From Rosa chinensis (taxonomy: Eukaryota; Streptophyta; Magnoliopsida; Rosales; Rosaceae): a DNA stretch of 64,000 nt. Numbering within the stretch: the stretch's first letter is position 1; the number at the start of each line of letters is the position of its first letter. Location of the stretch: assembly GCF_002994745.2 (NCBI RefSeq), contig NC_037094.1, positions 70,226,801 through 70,290,800 on the forward strand. The letters run 5' to 3'. Under the pieces are notes generated by a model. It saw nothing but the letters and a program-made list of their open reading frames with translations, ran no database searches and had not been told where the DNA came from. Positions 57,988-64,000 of the stretch are shown here, in pieces. A program made the position numbers and the translations under genes.

Positions 57988-58229
57988 CCTTAGAAGTATA
58001 AGCCCATTAGACCAATCCAGAGTAAGGTCTGGTCCAAATTTCACCCTAACCACCATGGATGGCAAAATTGCTTCGCACCCAACAGTGAATTGCAGGACCC
58101 TTGTGCACTGCATTACATAACTTCCACCACCGGACATAACCTTGAACGAGTTGTTGTGAACTTGTTGTACCCCATTTGCATGGCCACTCGGACGTAGCTA
58201 ATGTGCATATAGTTATTGAGTGATTTCTA

Positions 58230-59345
58230 ATTACAATGAGCCGCTCTACAAGTAAATTGGGCCGATTGCCAGAAATGTTGGCCGATGAATAATTGGACAA
58301 TTCATCTGATCTAAGACAAGTCACATAAAAAATAGGCCGATAGAGGGTTTCGAAAGTTTGGCCTTTGGTTATCGGCCGGCCCGTAGTCATTGGTTTATTG
58401 TCTAAAAGCCCATTGGCCAATACTCTAATTGGTTTCCAATCCGAACTCAACTTAGAAGGATAATGGCGATTGTCAGAGAGGCCAATAAGCGATAAAGATG
58501 AAATTTGATCAAGTAGTATTTCAGTCGGTTGAAATCATGTCAGCCGATAAGGAGAATTCAATCCAAGATAGCCTACTTCAAGATTAATTGCAGCCGTTGA
58601 TGACGTCCATCAAAGCCAATCCGGATAGAGTCCAGCGTCAAGTCAGCCGACGATAAGTATTGAAGCCGAATCAGATAGAGTCACTGAGGCAAGAAGAGGC
58701 CGAATTCCACTCAACTTCAAAGAGTCAAGAGATCAGTTCAAGTCATAAAGCAGCCGATATAAATAGAAGCATCGACGGAAGACAAAAACACAACTCCAGA
58801 AACTCAAGCCATCAAGCTTTTCTTATTTCGTTTTACCTTTTGCTTAGGTAGAATTTCCGTCTGTTACTTTAGTTATTTGCTCTGCTAGTTACAATCTCAG
58901 TTACTTTATCTTTCTTGTAGCCTAGTATCGATTTTGAATTGTTCTCTTTGTTTTCCTTCAAACAACAGTTAATAATTGCAGCCATTCTAGTTTTCAGTTT
59001 CGTTGCTATTATCTTTTATTTGCTCCTTATTGTCTTTATGCTTTACTTGTTTAATCGTGTTATTCATAGTATCTATTAATCTATATTTACTCATACTCCA
59101 CAACCACACCTAACTCACCCGACCTTCACCATCAAGTCCTTAATCTAGAGGCATCGAACCGCAGCCGAGAATAAGTTCCTTCCTCGGCTAACATTGCTTG
59201 ATAAGTCAGATCTACATCCACTACACCTACAGTTGCACACTTGGCCTTCTGGCCGTGTGCTGGCACGCTCCGCATCTATTCATCAAGAAGGACATTTGTT
59301 CCTTGATCCCTCGGCTGTATAGCCGAGGTGATTTCAGAGGCAACA
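58230..59345 (+). repeat. Ty3/gypsy 5' LTR (start uncertain)
   Basis: The right end is GAGGCAACA at 59345, followed two or three bases later by the primer site. TATAAATAG at 58758-58766 marks the promoter, preceded by many GCCGAT/CAGCCGA words. The left end could not be fixed because the partner LTR is outside the window; 57998-58230 may belong to it or be flank. Confidence 0.65.
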
Positions 59346-59350
59346 TCTTT

Positions 59351-59368
59351 TGGCACGCCCAGTGGGAC
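59351..59368 (+). other. Gypsy primer-binding-site-like sequence
   Basis: TGGCACGCCCAGTGGGAC lies directly inside the LTR, starting with the TGG expected opposite a tRNA CCA end. I did not assign the tRNA. Confidence 0.6.
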
Positions 59369-59397
59369 ACAAGATTACTATTTCTTAGTAAGGTTGA

Positions 59398-59957
59398 ATG
59401 CAAGGGAAGGAGGTTAGTCAACAAAAACAAGACAACCCATACAGTGTAAACAGGGGAAAGAAGTGTCTTCGGTGTGGAGAGTCAGGACATAATTCAACTT
59501 TTTGTCCATCACGGCCGAAGCTCGATCTTACTCCAATCAGAATGTCACTTGAGTCAAGTGGGAATGGGACCTCAGACGCTTCGTCGGTAGAGCAATCAGC
59601 CGATGAACGTAGAGCTCAAGAGCAGCAAAGACTGCAGCAGCCGAACTAGCTGCAAGACAGGAAGCTACACAAGCAGCGGCAGCCGACGCCGCTGCAAGGC
59701 AAGAAGACATGAGACGAGCAGCCGCTGACGCAGCCTTGGCCAGGCAATCTACTGAAAGTCCGTCTAGAGGCTTGCCACTTAATGCTTTTCAGAGTGCCTC
59801 GAATAGTGTAACCACTCCCGGTGCTATCATCCATGCAGCACGAGATGGTAGAGTTAGAGATACTGTGGAAGATGATTATTTAGGTCCGGCCGGAGTGTCA
59901 GCCGAGTATATGTACAAAGCATTGAATGAAGTTTTAAATTGCAGACGAATGAACTAG
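59398..59957 (+). CDS. Gypsy polyprotein N-terminus: zinc knuckle and Ala-rich coil
   Basis: The ATG at 59398 is only 30 bases after the primer site. It opens MQGKEVSQQKQDNPYS, then CLRCGESGHNSTFC, a CX2CX4HX4C zinc knuckle at residues 25-38. After a frame change near 59645 comes an Ala/Arg/Gln-rich helical segment (ATQAAAADAAARQ, RRAAADAALARQ), then AEYMYKALNEVLN. Another frame change near 59940 leads into gag. A zinc knuckle at the very start of the polyprotein, ahead of gag, is not the usual gypsy layout. Confidence 0.75.
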
Positions 59958-61252
59958 CTACTCGAGGAGAAATCAACAATAGAACGTTGGTAGATCAGTT
60001 AGCTACTGTTTTGGGAGAGAATACTAACCGATCAATCGGAGGATTGCAAACATCTCTTGAGCAACTGAACCAAACAATGGCGGCTATGGTGAATGGTCAG
60101 AACACTTTGCAAACCTTGCTGATACAAAATCAACAAGGCCAACTCAACCAAGCACTTCAACCTCCATGGCAGCAAGCTCATGCTTATGTTCCACAGCCAC
60201 TAGCTCAGTTTCCTATTGGTGGACAGCCTTTTCAAGCTCAACCCCAATTTGGAATGGCCAATAATTACGTGCAACAGCCGATAAATAACAACAACGGTTT
60301 AGGAGGACAAAATCCACCTAGGAATGGGTTAACAGTCGAAGAAATAAGGAGAATCTGTGAAGAAACTGTAGGGCCGGCTCCTAGAAGAACGGCCAGGCCA
60401 AGATACACCAAACCATATCCGGAAAGGTTGAAAACAGAGACTATCCGAGGGATTCAAATTTCCTGACTTTCCTTTATTCAGCGGAGATGATTACCAATCA
60501 ACTATAGCACATATTTCCCGGTTCACCGCGCGATGTGCTGAGCATTCTAGAGATGACGATTTGAAGTTGAAGTGGTTGAGAACTCACTGACCGGCCCTGC
60601 TCATGCTTGGTATGTCAACTTGGCTCCTAATTCTATTCAAAACTGGGCCGACATGGAAAGAGCTTTCCATGAGCAATTCTACAGAGCCGAACCAGAAGTC
60701 ACAATCGCTGATTTAGCAAAAATGTATCAAGCAGCACATGAGTCGGCCCAAGATTTCTTGGATAGATTTAAGGCCGCAAGAAACAAGTGCAGAGTTAATT
60801 TGGGGGAGCTAGAATTTGTCCGGATAGCTCAACAAGGTCTAAATTACGAGTTGCGCAAGAAATATGAGGGAGTTGATATTAGAGACATCTTTGAATTAAC
60901 CACTAGCGTGGCTAGATATGAGGCAATCATTAGAGAAGAGACTCAAGCCAGATCAGCCTCAAAGGGAACTTATTATAAGAACCCTACTGTTCATGCTGTG
61001 GAGGCCAATTTCCAAGGTTTGAAGGTCGAGGAAGAAGATTCGGCCGAGATCAATGCTGCCGAACTATTTGTAAACAAGCCAGTGGTTTGTAAAGCCCTTG
61101 CAAAGCCAACAAACCCAATCAAGGATAAACCTCAGCCGATAACCTACCATACCAAAGATGGCACACCTTTAAGATTGACACCTACCCGCACTTACACTTT
61201 TGATATCACAAAAGCTGACATAATTTTGATCAACTTCTTGCTGAGAAAGTAA
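59939..61252 (+). CDS. Gypsy gag (retrotransposon gag domain), two frameshifts
   Basis: The first part (to 60466) is Gln/Asn-rich (QNQQGQLNQALQPPWQQ) and ends in a basic RPRYTKPYPERL stretch. After frame changes near 60455 and 60565 it continues as NSLTGPAHAWYVNLAPNSI, DMERAFHEQFYRAEPEVTI, SAQDFLDRFKAARNKC and LRKKYEGVDIRDIFELTT, the conserved capsid region of plant gypsy gag (Tat-like in character). Gag builds the particle. A missing T near 61225 ends this frame at 61252, and translation continues in the frame beginning at 61317. Confidence 0.88.
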
Positions 61253-61316
61253 TTAAATTGCCAAACGGCCATGTTATACCTAAGGCCGATGAAACTAGAA
61301 ATAAGTCTTATTGTAA

Positions 61317-64000
61317 ATTTCACAATTCTTGAAGCATTCTACTAACAATTGTGTGGTTTACCGTGATGCTTTGCAGGATCTCATCGAAAAAGGAAAGCTG
61401 AAGTTTCCAGAGACGAGCAAACCAGCTCAGCTTGTCGATACCGACCCTTTTCCAGTCAACATGGTGTACGTCAACTTCCCAAGAGGCCACAGGAGGAATT
61501 GGCCAAATATGAACTTGTCTGATCCTAGGGCCCGAAGGAGGTATATGTTTCGTGACCAGAGGAGGGAGCCAGTTTATGATAGTCAGGATGAGGATGCATA
61601 CGATATGACAATGCCACCGGCTTTGAAGACCTCATCGTCATCTACTTCAAAAGTACCGCCAGCCAGTGCTGTGATTCTGTGCAGCCGTTGCAACTGTGAG
61701 GTAACCCTCAATAATCTTCTGCAGATCAAGAACCAAGAGTTAGCTACTGATCAACAGGTAAAGCCTGGGTTAAAAGCCTCAACTAATTGTGAAGAAAGTA
61801 AGAAGAAAGACTCAGGAGGGAAACATGCTGGCAATGAATTGGGGACTCCCACGGCCAATTTGGCCGAGGATGAAGTACTTAAGCTCTTTGGCCCTCACAG
61901 TCCCAAGGGATATTATCAGGGACAACAAACTTCCCAAAGTGTGTTTAAGAGAATAAAGGAATCTGAAAACGCCGAAAGCGGACGACTTTCGGTGAGGAGA
62001 AGGTTGACTTTTGAAGATGATGATCTTGAGGGAAATTTTGTTGATGGTTTCAATGGCCGACGACGATCAGGTTTTGACCAAGATGATCGATTTTATGACC
62101 AAGATTACTTTGCTAGAAATAGAGGCCGAAGACCTTATAGGACATATCGGCCACCAGTTACTCATGATAATAGGTGGTATGGCCGAGCGGCCAGAGATCA
62201 GCCATTTTCCCCTTTGACAAAAACTCAAAAGAGGCGTATGCAAAGGGAAGTGGCTGCTGCAAGGCAGCAAGGGTCAGAAGGGCAGGAAGTCAGACGCTCT
62301 ACTGAAGCAGATAACAAAGAAGCCCCTATAATAAGAGAGGATTTTCATAAGGATTCAGGAGAACCTATGGAACTTGAGACCATCGGTGACCATTTTGAAA
62401 ATGTCCTTAGCTTCCCAAAGCTACCCCATCTGCGATTTACTGAAGGAGGGGTTAAGGTCTTCAAACATCTCAACCCTCCATTTAAGTTGGCTGAATTAGA
62501 AACAATGAGAAAGTTTCACCAGAAACATTCAGCCCTTGCAATTTATGGGCTTCCAAGGAGTCAAGACTATATTCTCAATACAATAGTAGCAAATTCTGAT
62601 GCCGATCATGCTCTGATTCGGCAGGGTTTCCATAGCCGATTCATTACACCTGGTTTAAAAGCTTTGTATCAAGCACATCGCAAAGGAATCCAAAAGAAGG
62701 ATATAGTCGCTCAAATTCCAGTTTCAGAAGCCGACCTTCATTTCCTTAGATGTTTTCATAGAAGCCACTCGGCTGAGGAAACTTATGGCATAACGCCAGA
62801 AGAGGTCCAGCTCGCAAGGGAACTTGATAATTATTTAGAAAAGAAAGACTTCGCAATTGAAGAGCAAGCGAAAGCCGATGCCAAAGCTAAGGATATTGAA
62901 GAACAGAAGGAAGTACAGAAGGCGGCTATGTATAAGACGCCAAATGGAAAAGTCCCTACCATAAGAGTACTGAGAGGACAGGATCCACCATTCTCAAATC
63001 AAGATCTGGGGATGATGAAAAAATATCATAGGATGTATTCAGCATTGGCCACTTATGGCCTAACTGAGGAGGAAAGCGCGATGTTGAAAATGTTGGAAAA
63101 GGATCTGTCTTCAGAGTCATACCTCATCACTGAGGATTCTAGCATCGGCTTAAAAATCAATTATCAGGCAATGATGGAGAATTGTAAGCTAGAAGCCAAT
63201 ACTGATAACTTACCTATTTCTGATGCTGACCTGACTTACCTCTGCACCTACCATAAACAACATCCAGCTGCTGAGATATATGGATTCACACCGGCCGAGA
63301 GCAAATTACTAGATAATTTGTCCAAATACTTGCGGGCTCGTGCAATCGAGTGGCAAGCAGAGACAGAGAAGGCATCCACCAAGCTGACAACTGGGGCCAT
63401 CGAAGAATTGAAGAAAGAACAAGCCAGTCTCAATCAGCAGTTGAAGGATGAAGAAATGGTAGAAGGTGCTGCCACGAACAATGGTAAGCAAGACGATTAT
63501 GGAGACGAGGGTGATGAGGAAGTCGATTATGGGGAAGAAGAGGAACAAGGTGACTATGACAATGAGAATGGACTCGATTACGACATTGGGGATGACACAG
63601 CTTTTGACATAGAAACCTTATCTCCATTTTATAAGGGCGAGGCCGCCTTTGGAAAAGGAGAAGGTAACACAATGGACATCAACATGGTTTATGTCCTACC
63701 TTCAGAACTCAAAGCTCAACCAGGTCAGTCAAATGAACTGATCGGCGACTTTGTTGCCGATCGACAACCTCGATTTGAGATTGATGAAGTCGATGCCCAA
63801 TTGAAGGATGAAGAAGGCCGTGTGGTACTCACAAAACCAACGGCCAAAATGGCTCAACATTTGAAGCCGTTATACATCACGGCTTACATAGAGGGATATC
63901 CAATAACGAAAGTTTTGGTGGACAATGGTGCAGCAGTTAATGTGTTACCTACAGCCGTCATGAAGAAATTACGCAGGACTGAATCCGATTTGCTCCCTTC
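61317..64000 (+). CDS. Gypsy gag-protease linker with four internal repeats, running off the window
   Basis: This frame has no stop codon from 61317 to the window end (about 894 codons), in contrast to the broken gag upstream. It opens NNCVVYRDALQDLIEKGKL and contains an Arg/Asp-rich segment around 62050-62170 (RRRSGFDQDDRF). It then has four diverged copies of a repeat of about 75-90 residues (starting near 62484, 62733, 63003 and 63228) and an acidic stretch (63480-63600). The aspartic protease comes last: YITAYIEGYPITKVLVDNGA followed by AVNVLPTAV (D-N-G-A in place of D-S/T-G). Reverse transcriptase and integrase must lie beyond 64000. I do not recognise the repeat region. Confidence 0.85.
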   Translation, partial: MSQFLKHSTNNCVVYRDALQDLIEKGKLKFPETSKPAQLVDTDPFPVNMVYVNFPRGHRRNWPNMNLSDPRARRRYMFRDQRREPVYDSQDEDAYDMTMPPALKTSSSSTSKVPPASAVILCSRCNCEVTLNNLLQIKNQELATDQQVKPGLKASTNCEESKKKDSGGKHAGNELGTPTANLAEDEVLKLFGPHSPKGYYQGQQTSQSVFKRIKESENAESGRLSVRRRLTFEDDDLEGNFVDGFNGRRRSGFDQDDRFYDQDYFARNRGRRPYRTYRPPVTHDNRWYGRAARDQPFSPLTKTQKRRMQREVAAARQQGSEGQEVRRSTEADNKEAPIIREDFHKDSGEPMELETIGDHFENVLSFPKLPHLRFTEGGVKVFKHLNPPFKLAELETMRKFHQKHSALAIYGLPRSQDYILNTIVANSDADHALIRQGFHSRFITPGLKALYQAHRKGIQKKDIVAQIPVSEADLHFLRCFHRSHSAEETYGITPEEVQLARELDNYLEKKDFAIEEQAKADAKAKDIEEQKEVQKAAMYKTPNGKVPTIRVLRGQDPPFSNQDLGMMKKYHRMYSALATYGLTEEESAMLKMLEKDLSSESYLITEDSSIGLKINYQAMMENCKLEANTDNLPISDADLTYLCTYHKQHPAAEIYGFTPAESKLLDNLSKYLRARAIEWQAETEKASTKLTTGAIEELKKEQASLNQQLKDEEMVEGAATNNGKQDDYGDEGDEEVDYGEEEEQGDYDNENGLDYDIGDDTAFDIETLSPFYKGEAAFGKGEGNTMDINMVYVLPSELKAQPGQSNELIGDFVADRQPRFEIDEVDAQLKDEEGRVVLTKPTAKMAQHLKPLYITAYIEGYPITKVLVDNGAAVNVLPTAVMKKLRRTESDLLP

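Noticed and set aside
58046..58450. 134-codon minus-strand frame
   Set aside because: Lies antisense in or beside the gypsy LTR; no family signature.

Overview
This window is nuclear DNA of a dicot plant. Evidence: intron-containing genes with GT-AG splice sites, several plant-specific gene families (PORR, APRL, a plant MBD/AT-hook protein), and a dense mix of plant transposons (Ty1/copia, Ty3/gypsy, MULE, hAT, Harbinger-like and poly(A) retroposons). The general character suggests Rosaceae (rose/strawberry type), but that is a weak inference. I see no bacterial, organellar or CRISPR features and no tRNA or rRNA genes.

Genes. (1) The 5' part of an unidentified minus-strand gene (below 1.14 kb), sharing a short divergent promoter with (2) a PORR organelle RNA-binding gene (1.5-2.7 kb, several frameshifts). 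(3) A minus-strand leucine-rich-repeat (SDS22/dynein light chain 1-like) gene (5.6-8 kb, frameshifted). (4) A five-exon AT-hook plus methyl-CpG-binding-domain-like nuclear protein (28.8-34.8 kb). (5) A four-exon APRL-type thioredoxin-fold membrane protein (46.7-48.6 kb). (6) A six-exon NSE3 (MAGE domain, SMC5/6 complex) gene on the minus strand (49.9-52.3 kb). All six splice or read through logically only if a few 1-2 base indels are allowed. That pattern looks more like uncorrected long-read consensus errors than six pseudogenes.

Mobile DNA fills most of the rest. At 14.88-25.14 kb a Ty1/copia element on the minus strand has two identical 213-bp LTRs and a CCTTT target duplication, and it is itself split by a 3.0-kb solo LTR flanked by CACTT. 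Seven MULE-type elements with long inverted ends and 9-10 bp (exact or nearly exact) target duplications lie at 9.4, 26.5, 36.8, 41.2, 43.0, 44.7 and 54.7 kb. At least one, probably three, carry captured host gene pieces, the clearest being an RLT-type homeobox sandwiched between retrotransposon gag-like pieces. A hAT MITE sits in intron 1 of the MBD gene. Two elements with 3-bp TTA duplications (53.1 and 57.2 kb) look Harbinger-like. Five poly(A)-tailed retroposons with target duplications lie at 38.7, 39.2, 41.9, 52.5 and 56.2 kb.

The right edge (about 58.2-64 kb) is the 5' half of a Ty3/gypsy element: LTR with TATA box, primer site, an N-terminal zinc knuckle, gag, then an uninterrupted reading frame of about 2.7 kb running off the window. 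That frame ends in an aspartic protease motif and contains four diverged copies of an approximately 75-90 residue repeat that I do not recognise. This repeat region is the most likely undescribed feature here.
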